Source: Yoonia sp. SS1-5 (GTDB lineage Bacteria > Pseudomonadota > Alphaproteobacteria > Rhodobacterales > Rhodobacteraceae). From it: a DNA stretch of 64,000 nt. The notes under the pieces were generated by a model. It saw only the letters and a list, made by a program, of their open reading frames with translations, was not told the origin of the DNA and did not search any database. This document shows positions 48,848 to 57,441 of the stretch, in pieces (positions within the stretch are counted from its first letter, which is position 1; each line of letters begins with the position of its first letter). Both the position numbers and the translations under genes were made by a program. The DNA is taken from positions 2,046,001 to 2,110,000 of the forward strand of contig NZ_CP151767.2 of the NCBI RefSeq assembly GCF_038443705.2, in the 5' to 3' direction.

Positions 48848-49512
48848 TATCCAACATCCTTCAGATAGGGCAGCGATTTGCGGAAATAGTCCCAGCCGGT
48901 CATCAGCGTCAATACGCCCGCCACCCACAGAACCGTGATCCCACCCCACCAGCTGACGACCATACCCTGGTATTTCCACCAAAGCCCCAGTTCATCCGGG
49001 CCGGTGCCGTCAATGGCCGCCTGCACCATTTCCGATGTCATCGCCAGCGATTGCATACCGAAATAATGCTCAAACGCGCCTGTCGCGAAAAGCAGCGCAA
49101 TCCCGACCATTTGGGCGGTCGTTTTCCATTTGGCCAGAACCGTAACCTTCAGCGTACCTGCGGTTTCGCCCAGAAACTCGCGCAGGCCGGATACAAAGAC
49201 CTCGCGAAAGATAATCACCGTCGCGGGCAACAAGATCCACGGGTTCATCCCCGAAAAGCCCGTGATGACCACCAGCGCAATGATCACCATCGCCTTGTCG
49301 GCAATCGGGTCCATCATCGCCCCCAGCTTGCTTTCCTGTTTCCAAAGCCGTGCGAGATACCCATCGAGAAAGTCGGTCAGGGCCGCGGCAACAAACAGGA
49401 TCAGGGCGAACCAGTCCGCCCATGGCCGGGTGAAGTACAGAAACATGATCACCACGCCGGGGGCCGCCAGAAGGCGCAGGATCGTCAGGATATTTGGTAG
49501 GTTCAATTGCAT
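48847..49512 (-). CDS. pgsA: CDP-diacylglycerol-glycerol-3-phosphate 3-phosphatidyltransferase
   Basis: Makes phosphatidylglycerophosphate, the committed step to phosphatidylglycerol. A 221-residue membrane protein. The CDP-alcohol phosphotransferase motif D-G-x2-A-R-x8-G-x3-D-x3-D is present across LDGYLARLWKQE and LGAMMDPIADK. Start ATG 49512 (MQLNLPNILTILR) fits homologues; ribosome site weak. Downstream of uvrC by 78 bp and joined to moaD by a TAATG overlap. Confidence 0.95.
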   Translation of the reverse strand: MQLNLPNILTILRLLAAPGVVIMFLYFTRPWADWFALILFVAAALTDFLDGYLARLWKQESKLGAMMDPIADKAMVIIALVVITGFSGMNPWILLPATVIIFREVFVSGLREFLGETAGTLKVTVLAKWKTTAQMVGIALLFATGAFEHYFGMQSLAMTSEMVQAAIDGTGPDELGLWWKYQGMVVSWWGGITVLWVAGVLTLMTGWDYFRKSLPYLKDVG

Positions 49513-49590
49513 ATGCCAGTGGTAGCGTGGGTAAGACGACGATACCAGAGGGGCCGTCATCACAGGGTCACTGTGCTGCATCCGTCGGGA

Positions 49591-51459
49591 TCACCCGTTT
49601 TCGTGAAAGTAGTCGTAGATCGTCTGCGCCATATTTGCAGATACGCCATCAACTGCCTTTAAATCCGCCAGATTTGCGCGCGCAACGGCCTTGGCGGATC
49701 CGAAATGGGCCAGCAGGGCGCGTTTCCGCGTGGCGCCCACGCCGGGGATATCATCAAGCGGGGTTGCGCCGATGGCCTTGGACCGCTTGGCGCGATGGGT
49801 GCCGATGGCAAAGCGGTGGACCTCGTCCCGCATGCGCTGAATGAAATAAAGCACCGGATCATTGTGACGCAGTGCCATCACGGGTTTGCCGGTTCGGTGG
49901 AATTCTTCCTTGCCCGCATCACGATCTTCGCCTTTGGCCACGCCAACCATGGGAATATCACTGACACCCAGATCATCCATGATCTCGCGCACCGCGCTTA
50001 CCTGCCCTGCGCCGCCGTCAATCAATAGCAGATCCGGCCAGGTGCCTTGGGTCCGGTCCGGATCTTCCTTCAAAAGTCTTTGGAACCGGCGGGTCAGGAC
50101 CTCTTTCATCATTCCGAAATCATCACCGGGGGTCAGTTTGGTATCCTTGATGTTGAACTTGCGGTACTGGTTTTTGTCGAACCCGTCAGGGCCAGCCACG
50201 ATCATGGCCCCAACCGCATGCGCACCCTGAATATGCGAGTTGTCGTAAACCTCGATCCGGTCCGGCACCTTATCCATCTCAAACGCCTCGGCCACACCTT
50301 TAAGCAGTCTTGCCTGTGTGGCGGTTTCGGACATCTTGCGCGCCAGGCTTTCACGGGCGTTGCGCAAGGCTGATTGCACCAGTTCAGCCTTTTCGCCGCG
50401 CTGCGGGACCGTGATCTCGACCTTGCGGCCGGCCTTTTCAGCGAGGGCATCCGCCATCAGATCGTCATTATCCAGACCATGCGACAGGATCAGCATGCGG
50501 GGTGGTTCGCGGTTGGAATAGAACTGACCGACAAAGGCCTCCATCACCTCGGACAGGTCTTCGTCCCCGCTGATGCGTGGGTAATAGTCATGATTACCCC
50601 AGTTCTGGTTCGCCCGAATAAAGAAGACCTGCACACAGGCCTGACCGCCATCGGTGTGCAGGGCGATCACATCCGCCTCGGTCGTGGATTGCGGGTTGAT
50701 ACCCTGCGCTGATTGCACTTGGGTCAGGGCCTTGATGCGGTCGCGCAAGGCGGCGGCGCGCTCGAATTCCAGCGCCGCACTGGCATCCTGCATCTGTTTG
50801 GCAAGTGCTTCCTGAATGCCCTTGGTCCGGCCCTGCAGGAATTGTTCGGCATCACGGACCGACCCTGCATAATCGTCTTCGCTGATCAGTCCGCAGCAGG
50901 GGCCAGAGCAGCGTTTGATCTGATATTGCAGGCACGGCCGACTACGGGTTTCAAAATCCGAGTCCGAGCAATTGCGCAAAAGGAACACACGCTGAAGCTG
51001 ATTGAGCGTGCGATTGACAGCACCCGCCCCGGCAAACGGGCCGTAATAGTCCCCCTTTTGTTTCTTGGCACCACGGTGCTTTTTGATCTGCGGGAAAGCA
51101 TGGTCCTTGGCGACCAGAATATTGGGAAAGCTTTTGTCGTCCCGCAGCAGCACATTATAGCGTGGCTTCAGCTGCTTGATCAGGTTTTGTTCAAGCAACA
51201 GGGCTTCGGTTTCTGTCCGCGTTGTCAGGAACATCATCGACGCGGTTTCGCGGATCATCCGCGTGATCCGGGCACTGTGCTGACCGGGCCGGCTATAATT
51301 GCTGACACGCGCCTTGAGGTTGCGCGCCTTGCCGACATAAAGAACGCGGCTTTCTGCATCAAGCATCCGGTAGACACCGGGTGAGCTATCCAGACTACGG
51401 AGGTACCTACGTATACACTCGTATCCGGTTGCGGCTTGATCCTTAGGTTGCACAGTCAT
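49591..51459 (-). CDS. uvrC: Excinuclease ABC subunit C
   Basis: Makes both incisions in nucleotide excision repair. 622 residues from ATG 51459. Domains: GIY-YIG nuclease (about 20-105; [20 protein letters not shown]), a cysteine-containing region, the UVR helix hairpin that binds UvrB (about 210-250), the RNase H-like 5' nuclease with [10 protein letters not shown] and [10 protein letters not shown], and a C-terminal helix-hairpin-helix pair ([29 protein letters not shown]). The longer frame to 51528 is not needed. The promoter must lie in 51460-51745. Confidence 0.97.
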   Translation of the reverse strand: MTVQPKDQAATGYECIRRYLRSLDSSPGVYRMLDAESRVLYVGKARNLKARVSNYSRPGQHSARITRMIRETASMMFLTTRTETEALLLEQNLIKQLKPRYNVLLRDDKSFPNILVAKDHAFPQIKKHRGAKKQKGDYYGPFAGAGAVNRTLNQLQRVFLLRNCSDSDFETRSRPCLQYQIKRCSGPCCGLISEDDYAGSVRDAEQFLQGRTKGIQEALAKQMQDASAALEFERAAALRDRIKALTQVQSAQGINPQSTTEADVIALHTDGGQACVQVFFIRANQNWGNHDYYPRISGDEDLSEVMEAFVGQFYSNREPPRMLILSHGLDNDDLMADALAEKAGRKVEITVPQRGEKAELVQSALRNARESLARKMSETATQARLLKGVAEAFEMDKVPDRIEVYDNSHIQGAHAVGAMIVAGPDGFDKNQYRKFNIKDTKLTPGDDFGMMKEVLTRRFQRLLKEDPDRTQGTWPDLLLIDGGAGQVSAVREIMDDLGVSDIPMVGVAKGEDRDAGKEEFHRTGKPVMALRHNDPVLYFIQRMRDEVHRFAIGTHRAKRSKAIGATPLDDIPGVGATRKRALLAHFGSAKAVARANLADLKAVDGVSANMAQTIYDYFHENG

Positions 51460-51534
51460 GTTCACGGTCCCGTGATTCTTATTTGGCTGCAATGGTAAAG
51501 CAGCAGGGACAAGAGAAAAGGCATCCACTGTTTC

Positions 51535-51556
51535 TGTGGATAACTCGGTGAGTTAT
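51535..51556. promoter_or_regulatory. DnaA box overlapping a perfect dyad in AT-rich region
   Basis: TGTGGATAA (51535-51543) is the exact complement of the DnaA box TTATCCACA. It overlaps the dyad ATAACTC (51540-51546) / GAGTTAT (51550-51556). The following ~150 bp is the most AT-rich stretch of the window and contains GAAAAT-CAGA-AATTTTC. The region 51460-51745 also carries the uvrC promoter. DnaA may act here as a regulator of uvrC; a replication origin is unlikely. Confidence 0.55.
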
Positions 51557-51745
51557 TCTGCGAAAATCAGAAATTTTCCTTATTTTCGGCTGACTTCGTC
51601 GGATTGCCTGTTTTTTAGGCACTTTTTTAACCCACTGAAAAGAAAGTATATTTTTATTACCAGATGATTAAAGCATTGAAAAACAGGCTATTTGTAAAGA
51701 TTTTGTGAAGGTTGACATGGCCCGGTGCGTAACTTGCGGCCAGAC

Positions 51746-52522
51746 TCACTCTACACCCAGAACATCGGGGGTTTCCCAACCCAGATGCTGCCCCCCATCC
51801 ACGGCGATCATCTGCCCGGTGACGGCCCGTGCCTCCAGTAGGTATGCCAACGCGGCGGTAATGTCTGACGGGTTTGCGCCGCGCCGTAAAACAGTAGCCT
51901 CACGCTGTCGCGCGAAATGCGCAGCGCTTTGGTTATGCCCCTGCAGGGTGGGTCCGGGACCGATCCCATTGACACGCACACGGGGTGCCAACGCCTGTGC
52001 CGCGGTCCGGGTCATTGCCCATAGTCCCATCTTGGCGATGGTATAGCTCATGAATTCCGGCGTCAGCTTGTGCACACGTTGATCAAGCATGTTCACCACC
52101 AGTGCCTGTGCGACAGGTTCGCCCATATCGTCATTGATCGGGTCTGGGGCCTGCGCCGCAAAGGTCTGGGTCAGGACAAACGGTGCGCGCAGGTTTGATT
52201 CCAGATGTCTGTCCCAGCTTTTACGGGTCGCCGTGTTGATGTCGTCATGCTCAAAGATCGAGGCATTGTTGACCAGGCAGGTCAGCGGCCCGCCAATCGC
52301 GTCTGCCGCCCGCCCGATCAGGGCCTGGGTTGCATCCTCTGATAACAGGTCCGCTTGCAAGGCAACTGCCTTGCGCCCCATCGCCTGCAACTGCGCCACC
52401 GTGTCCGATGCGCCCGCTGCCGATCCGGCATAATGCACCGCAACGTCATATCCGCGCTGCCCAAGGCAAAGGGCCATAGCCTGCCCAAGCCGGGCCCCTG
52501 CACCTGTCACCAGTGCTTTCAT
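51746..52522 (-). CDS. SDR oxidoreductase, pteridine reductase-like
   Basis: A 258-residue short-chain dehydrogenase. The cofactor loop is TGAGARLG, i.e. TGxxxRxG as in pteridine reductases rather than TGxxxGxG. The active site has Asp in NMLDQR in place of the usual Ser, plus Tyr/Lys in YTIAKMGL, the arrangement of PTR1. ALAPRVRVNGIGPGPT is family-typical. It may reduce a dihydropterin or dihydrofolate. The start overlaps the stop of the zinc-ribbon gene (ATGA). Confidence 0.85.
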   Translation of the reverse strand: MKALVTGAGARLGQAMALCLGQRGYDVAVHYAGSAAGASDTVAQLQAMGRKAVALQADLLSEDATQALIGRAADAIGGPLTCLVNNASIFEHDDINTATRKSWDRHLESNLRAPFVLTQTFAAQAPDPINDDMGEPVAQALVVNMLDQRVHKLTPEFMSYTIAKMGLWAMTRTAAQALAPRVRVNGIGPGPTLQGHNQSAAHFARQREATVLRRGANPSDITAALAYLLEARAVTGQMIAVDGGQHLGWETPDVLGVE

Positions 52523-52686
52523 GTCCGCCCCTTTTCACAAACACATGGTCCCTTGCCGATCCGGTAACGTTGGCATTTCGGGCATTTGGCCTGCGCCAAA
52601 CGATCCTGCCCCGGAAACCGCCACTTGCCGAACAATCCAAGGACCCCCATGAAGGCCAGAAAGATAAAGATCGCCTTGAGGATCAT
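52519..52686 (-). CDS. 55-residue membrane-anchored zinc-ribbon protein
   Basis: A 55-codon frame. A single hydrophobic helix (ILKAIFIFLAFMGVLGLFG) is followed by a cytoplasmic tail with CPKC and, 12 residues later, CVC, a likely zinc-binding site. It overlaps the S49 peptidase stop upstream and the SDR start downstream by ATGA, so all three genes are translationally coupled. This strongly supports that it is real despite its size. No named family recognised; its role may be with the peptidase at the membrane. Confidence 0.82.
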   Translation of the reverse strand: MILKAIFIFLAFMGVLGLFGKWRFPGQDRLAQAKCPKCQRYRIGKGPCVCEKGRT

Positions 52687-53474
52687 AGGCCGAACCGGGC
52701 GAAAGCCGCCCGTTCCTCGATCCCCGCAATCGTATCGCCGACAATCTGGGTCCCAAAGCGAGAAAGGATCGACCGTTTGGCGCCATAGCGCTTGAACTGC
52801 ACTTTGTCGCCGAAACGGTCCTTCATCACAGGCGCCAGATGCCCGATGCCATCGACCAGCCCCTCATCCAGCCCTTTTTGGCCGATATAGACCTCGCCCG
52901 AGAAAAGATCAGGGTTATCCGACAGCTTGGTGCCGCGCCGCGATTTCACGTAGTTGATAAATGTCTCGTGCAGGTCCTCTAACCAGCCTTTCAACTTGTC
53001 CACATCTTCGGGTTTGAGCGGCTTGAAAGGATCCAGCATGGATTTGGATTTGCCGGCCGTGTGCACGCGACGCTCGATCCCGTAATTGCCCAGCGCTTCA
53101 TGCGCGCCAAAACCAGCACTGATCACGCCAATGGATCCGGTGATGGAACAGCTATCGACAAAAATCTCGTCTGCGGCACAGGCCAGCCAATAACCACCCG
53201 AGGCCGCGACATCCTCGACAAATGCAAAGACCGGGATTTTCTTTTCATCCGCAAGCCGGCGAATACGGGCGGCGATCAGGGATGATTGCACAGGCGATCC
53301 ACCCGGGCAGTTGATTTCCAGCGCGACAGCGGCTGGCTTGCCCTTCGAGAACGCTTTTTCGATGACAGGGGCAAGCGTGGGGTTGTCCAACCCCCGGCCG
53401 CCATTTGTGATCGCACCCTGCAACCGGATCACGGCGACGAAGGGATCGGACTTTGTAAATGGGATATACTTCAT
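52683..53474 (-). CDS. S49 family peptidase (SppA/SohB type)
   Basis: A 263-residue short form of signal-peptide-peptidase A without the long N-terminal half. The catalytic Ser is in VAASGGYWLACAAD and the general-base Lys in AGKSKSMLDPFK; INCPGGSPVQSS is the oxyanion loop, and GSIGVIS follows the Ser. No clear transmembrane anchor at the N-terminus; one may be supplied by the zinc-ribbon protein encoded next. Cleaves membrane-derived peptides in known members. Confidence 0.92.
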   Translation of the reverse strand: MKYIPFTKSDPFVAVIRLQGAITNGGRGLDNPTLAPVIEKAFSKGKPAAVALEINCPGGSPVQSSLIAARIRRLADEKKIPVFAFVEDVAASGGYWLACAADEIFVDSCSITGSIGVISAGFGAHEALGNYGIERRVHTAGKSKSMLDPFKPLKPEDVDKLKGWLEDLHETFINYVKSRRGTKLSDNPDLFSGEVYIGQKGLDEGLVDGIGHLAPVMKDRFGDKVQFKRYGAKRSILSRFGTQIVGDTIAGIEERAAFARFGL

Positions 53475-53510
53475 GCCGCTCTACTTAGGGTGTCTGAAGG
53501 GATGCACAAG

Positions 53511-54272
53511 TCATTGCCTGATCCGCCATCCCGTCCGGAAAATCCACCAGATGAAGGCCAGACAGATGCCTGTGAACAGCGCAATCGCGAACAGTGATAA
53601 ACCGATGCTGACATCTGCGGTCCCAAAGAAAGACCAGCGAAATCCGCTGATCAGATAGACGACGGGATTGAACAGGGTGATGTTCTGCCACACCGGCGGC
53701 AGCATCGCGATCGAGTAGAAAGAGCCGCCCAGAAACACCAGCGGGGTGATCACCAGCAGCGGGATCAACTGCAGCTGTTCGAAATTCCCTGCCCAAATCC
53801 CGATGATAAACCCAAGCAACGCGAAGCTGACGCAAGTCAGCGTCAGGAACGCGATCATCGCCAGCGGATGCGCGATGCTGATATCCACAAAAAAGAAGGA
53901 TGTGATCAAAATGACCACGCCGATAAACATCGCCTTGGTGGCCGCTGCCCCCACATACCCGGCCACGATCTCGAGAAAGCTGACCGGCGCGGACAGCAGC
54001 TCGTAGATGGTTCCGATAAACTTCGGAAAATAGATGCCAAAGCTGGCATTCGACGTGGCCTGGGTCATCACCGTCAGCATGATCAGCCCCGGCACGATAA
54101 ACGCCCCATAACTGACGCCTTCGACCTCTTGTATGCGGCTGCCGATGGCCGTTCCGAACACCACAAAGTAAAGCGACGTGGACAAAACCGGCGACACCAG
54201 GCTTTGCGTGATTGTCCGAAAGAACCGTCGCATTTCGAACATGTAGATGGTCAGGACCGCGTTCAGGTTCAT
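53511..54272 (-). CDS. ABC-2 type transporter permease (YadH-like)
   Basis: A 253-residue permease with six helices, of the ABC-2 exporter type. [20 protein letters not shown] and the conserved ending [17 protein letters not shown] are characteristic. Length is close to E. coli YadH. It overlaps the ATPase stop (ATGA) and forms one exporter with it. Substrate unknown; such pairs export lipids, polysaccharide or drugs. Confidence 0.9.
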   Translation of the reverse strand: MNLNAVLTIYMFEMRRFFRTITQSLVSPVLSTSLYFVVFGTAIGSRIQEVEGVSYGAFIVPGLIMLTVMTQATSNASFGIYFPKFIGTIYELLSAPVSFLEIVAGYVGAAATKAMFIGVVILITSFFFVDISIAHPLAMIAFLTLTCVSFALLGFIIGIWAGNFEQLQLIPLLVITPLVFLGGSFYSIAMLPPVWQNITLFNPVVYLISGFRWSFFGTADVSIGLSLFAIALFTGICLAFIWWIFRTGWRIRQ

Positions 54273-55195
54273 GCTGTTTCCTTCACCAGACCGACAAAAA
54301 TATCTTCAAGGCTGCTTTGCTGGGTCTGGATGTCTGTCATCTGCAGCCCGGCCTTCTGCAGATCACCAAGCAAGGTCGTAATGCCCGTGCGTTCGCCCGT
54401 TGTGTCATACCGGTAGATCAGGTTTCTGCCATCTGCGGCGCGTTCCAATGCATAGGCTGCCAATGCGTCAGGCACATTATCGACCGGCGTGGCCAGTTCG
54501 ATCCGCAGCTGTTTTTGCCCCATCTGGGCCATCAACTCGGCCTTGTCCTGCACCAGCAAGATCTCGCCCTTGTTGATGACACCAACGCGGTCGGCGATGG
54601 CCTCCGCCTCTTCGATATAATGGGTGGTCAGGATGATGGTCACGCCACTGGCCTTGAGGTCTGCGACGACCTCCCACATGTCTTTGCGCAGTTCCACATC
54701 CACGCCCGCGGTCGGTTCATCAAGAAACAGGACGCGCGGTTCATGCGCCAACGCCTTGGCAATCAGGACCCGGCGTTTCATGCCCCCCGACAGCATCATG
54801 ATCTTGTTGTCCCGCTTGTCGAGCAATGACAACTGCCCCAGGATCTTTTCGATATAGGCATCATCGCGTTTTTTGCCGAACAACCCGCGCGAAAAACTGA
54901 CCGTTCCGAAAACCGTCTCGAACGGTTCCAGGTTGATCTCCTGCGGGACCAGTCCGATCAGACTGCGCGCCGCCCGAAAATTGGTCTGGGTGTCATGCCC
55001 GCCAACCGTAATCGTCCCCGCGCTTGGCACGGTTATGCCGCAAATCGTCGAAATCAGCGTGGTCTTCCCCGCCCCGTTCGGCCCCAAAAGTGCAAGGATC
55101 TCGCCCTCTTCGATATCAAGATTGACGGTTTTCAGGGCCTCAAAACCACCTGCATAAGCCTTGTGCAGGTTTTTGACGGAAACGATTGCGGACAT
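54269..55195 (-). CDS. ABC transporter ATP-binding protein (YadG-like)
   Basis: A 308-residue ATPase, the same length as E. coli YadG. Walker [13 protein letters not shown]-loop [10 protein letters not shown], signature [16 protein letters not shown] and Walker [13 protein letters not shown] followed by the His switch in [11 protein letters not shown]. The C-terminal part beyond ~220 is an accessory domain. Start ATG 55195 ([10 protein letters not shown]). Divergent from the hydroxyacid dehydrogenase gene over 157 bp. Confidence 0.94.
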   Translation of the reverse strand: MSAIVSVKNLHKAYAGGFEALKTVNLDIEEGEILALLGPNGAGKTTLISTICGITVPSAGTITVGGHDTQTNFRAARSLIGLVPQEINLEPFETVFGTVSFSRGLFGKKRDDAYIEKILGQLSLLDKRDNKIMMLSGGMKRRVLIAKALAHEPRVLFLDEPTAGVDVELRKDMWEVVADLKASGVTIILTTHYIEEAEAIADRVGVINKGEILLVQDKAELMAQMGQKQLRIELATPVDNVPDALAAYALERAADGRNLIYRYDTTGERTGITTLLGDLQKAGLQMTDIQTQQSSLEDIFVGLVKETA

Positions 55196-55352
55196 TGGCA
55201 GACCTTCTGTGTGCTGCGGTGGACCGTAATCCCAGAACCGCCGAAGGGAAAGGTCAGAAGCCGCAAGTTCAGGCCGCCCGGCGATGGCCGTTGGCAATTG
55301 CCCGCATCGTTTGACTTCGCGGCAGTGCGGGCGCATGATTTGCCGAAACAAC

Positions 55353-56405
55353 ATGACCAAACCAACCCTGATACTCGATCCCGACTGGCGGCAGATGGAC
55401 GAACTCTTTTCGCCCGCTGCGCGATCTGTGCTGTTCGCTACCTACACTGTGATCTGGGGACAGGACGGGCCGATCCCACACAGGTTGCTACACGACGAGT
55501 TACCGAATGCGGCCGTCTTGATCGCGGCCAATCCGGTCGTCGATCAGGCAACCATTGACAGGGCGCCGCATCTGAAGGCCGTTATCGAAGTGTCCGGCAG
55601 CTTTCCGGACACTATAGACTACGCCGCCTGTGCTGCAGCGGGGATTGAGGTGCTGACATGCGCGCCCGGATTTCGGCAATCGGTGGCAGAAATGGGTTTG
55701 GCCATGGCCCTTGCCGGCGGGCGGGGCCTGGTCAGCGAACATGAGGCATTCCGCCATGGCCGGGAAAACTGGCTAAGCGACAATGAAAACACAGATTTCA
55801 CCCTGTTTGGCGCCCGGGTCGGGTTTATCGGCTTTGGGCAGATCGCGCAGGAGATCTGCCGCCTTATGGCGCCATTTGCACCCGACATCCTGGCCTATGA
55901 TCCATGGTTGCCGGATGCAGTTGCAACGCAGTTCGGGGCACAGTTGACCGATCTGGACGACGTCCTTGCGCAGGCCCGTTGCCTGTTTGTCGCCGCAGTC
56001 CCCACCCGCGAAAATCATCACCTGCTTGGCGCAGACAAGCTGGCATTGATGCCGCAGGATGCGCTGCTGATCCTGCTCAGCCGCGCGCATCTGGTGGATT
56101 TCGCGGCGCTGACCGAATGCGTCAGGGCGGGTCGTATCCGGGCAGCCATCGACGTTTTTCCACATGAGCCCGTTCCGGCAGATGACCCGATCCGGCAGCT
56201 TGGCAATGCGATCTTCTCACCGCATCGCGCGGCCGCGGTTGCCGGGGGCAGGCAGCTGATCGGTGACATGATCATCGACGATCTGGCGCATATCATGGCC
56301 GGTGATGCGACCCGGCGGCTTGGGCTGGCTGATGCTGAAAAAATCGCGTCATTGGCTGGTGTGGGCGATGCAGCACAGGTCACATCCATGGCCAAAGAGC
56401 GCTGA
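55353..56405 (+). CDS. D-2-hydroxyacid dehydrogenase (NAD-binding) family protein
   Basis: A 350-residue protein with the D-isomer 2-hydroxyacid dehydrogenase fold. The Rossmann loop [13 protein letters not shown] has Ala instead of the last Gly. Catalytic Arg is in SRAHLVDF, Glu in [10 protein letters not shown] and His in IFSPHRAA. Oxidises or reduces a 2-hydroxy/2-oxo acid; specificity unknown. Its stop abuts that of the AraC gene with no gap (TGA/TCA back to back). It is near a sugar uptake locus, so it may act on a breakdown product. Confidence 0.87.
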   Translation: MTKPTLILDPDWRQMDELFSPAARSVLFATYTVIWGQDGPIPHRLLHDELPNAAVLIAANPVVDQATIDRAPHLKAVIEVSGSFPDTIDYAACAAAGIEVLTCAPGFRQSVAEMGLAMALAGGRGLVSEHEAFRHGRENWLSDNENTDFTLFGARVGFIGFGQIAQEICRLMAPFAPDILAYDPWLPDAVATQFGAQLTDLDDVLAQARCLFVAAVPTRENHHLLGADKLALMPQDALLILLSRAHLVDFAALTECVRAGRIRAAIDVFPHEPVPADDPIRQLGNAIFSPHRAAAVAGGRQLIGDMIIDDLAHIMAGDATRRLGLADAEKIASLAGVGDAAQVTSMAKER

Positions 56406-57302
56406 TCATTCCCCGCGCAATTGTCGCCTGAATTGCGCCGGGGTCATATTGGTCAGGCTCTGAAACGCCTCATAAAACGCGGATAAGGACCGAAAGCCGC
56501 AATCAAGCGCGATCCCCAAGATCTTGGCGTCAGTTTCGGCCAACAGCATCCGCGCCCGGTAGACCCGTATTTCGGTGACATGGGCCTTTACGGTGGTGCC
56601 GAGTATCTTCTTGAACAGCGTATTGGCGTAGTTCTTTGATACCGAGGCCGCTTCAGCCACGTCAGCAAGGCTGATCGGGTCAGTGTAACGCTGTGCTACA
56701 AAACGCAGCATCCGTTCAAAATGAACGATGGCGTTGCCGCCAATCCGGGACCGGCCGCCCAATTGTTGCGGCTGCGCAATGACGTCCCAACCACTTAACG
56801 CGACGCGTGTGATCCGGGCCTGCAGCTCAAGACAGTGCAGCCTGCTCATCGCTTCGGTGTCAGGGGATATCTCCCGCGCCCATTGCCCGGCCAGGATATC
56901 ATCGCCGGGCAAATGATCGGCGGCCAGGATCACGCCGCCACCCAATAGCGCCTGCGTGAAATCCTGCGGTACCGGCCATGACCAGAATTCCTGCAATGAC
57001 ACATAGGCATTTGTGATTGTACCCGCGCCAACCACATCGGTTACCCGATGCGGCTGCGCGGCCCAGAAAATACAAAACCGCCCCTGTGGCACCCGAACTG
57101 TCTTGCCGCCAAAGGAATAGATCATATCGCAGCCCTGCAGATAATTGATCTCGATTGACGGATGGACATGATAGGGCTCGTTCATCGCGCGCGGGCGATG
57201 ATGCTGCAGATACATGCCGCCGCCATGAGTCATCAGCTCGAAATCGTCAACAACGTTGGACGGATCAAGCGAACCCTGAAAGTGCGGCGTCATGTGCTTC
57301 AT
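56406..57302 (-). CDS. AraC family regulator of the adjacent sugar uptake operon
   Basis: A 298-residue regulator. The N-terminal ~140 residues are a cupin sensor (YHVHPSIEINYLQGCDMIY, VRVPQGRFCIFWAAQPH). The C-terminal domain has ISLADVAEAASVSKNYANTL, then FKKILGTTVKAHVTEIRVYR and the second helix-turn-helix GIALDCGFRSLSAFYEAFQ. It is divergent from the binding-protein gene over 139 bp with a 21-bp-spaced direct repeat, so it probably activates that operon, as MelR and AgaR do for alpha-galactosides in other bacteria. Confidence 0.9.
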   Translation of the reverse strand: MKHMTPHFQGSLDPSNVVDDFELMTHGGGMYLQHHRPRAMNEPYHVHPSIEINYLQGCDMIYSFGGKTVRVPQGRFCIFWAAQPHRVTDVVGAGTITNAYVSLQEFWSWPVPQDFTQALLGGGVILAADHLPGDDILAGQWAREISPDTEAMSRLHCLELQARITRVALSGWDVIAQPQQLGGRSRIGGNAIVHFERMLRFVAQRYTDPISLADVAEAASVSKNYANTLFKKILGTTVKAHVTEIRVYRARMLLAETDAKILGIALDCGFRSLSAFYEAFQSLTNMTPAQFRRQLRGE

Positions 57303-57352
57303 GGGCCGACACTAGCAGTGCTTTGTAAACAACGGCATACCATGTTTGATTT

Positions 57353-57383
57353 TCCGGAAGTCTTTAGTGCCTGTCCGAAAGAC
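57353..57383 (+). promoter_or_regulatory. Candidate AraC-type direct repeat operator
   Basis: TCCGGAAGTC (57353-57362) and TCCGAAAGAC (57374-57383) match at 8 of 10 positions and start 21 bp apart, two helical turns, the spacing typical of AraC-family half-sites. A TATGAA-like -10 lies at 57405-57410, so the second half-site would touch the -35 region as expected for activation. Confidence 0.5.
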
Positions 57384-57441
57384 AGATCGCGAGGTGTCGC
57401 GTCTTATGAACCCCACAAAGCACCAATGGGAGGATTTAACG

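Noticed and set aside
51460..51745. Replication origin
   Set aside because: Only one exact DnaA box, no dnaA, parAB or gidA nearby, and the region is a normal gene gap upstream of uvrC.
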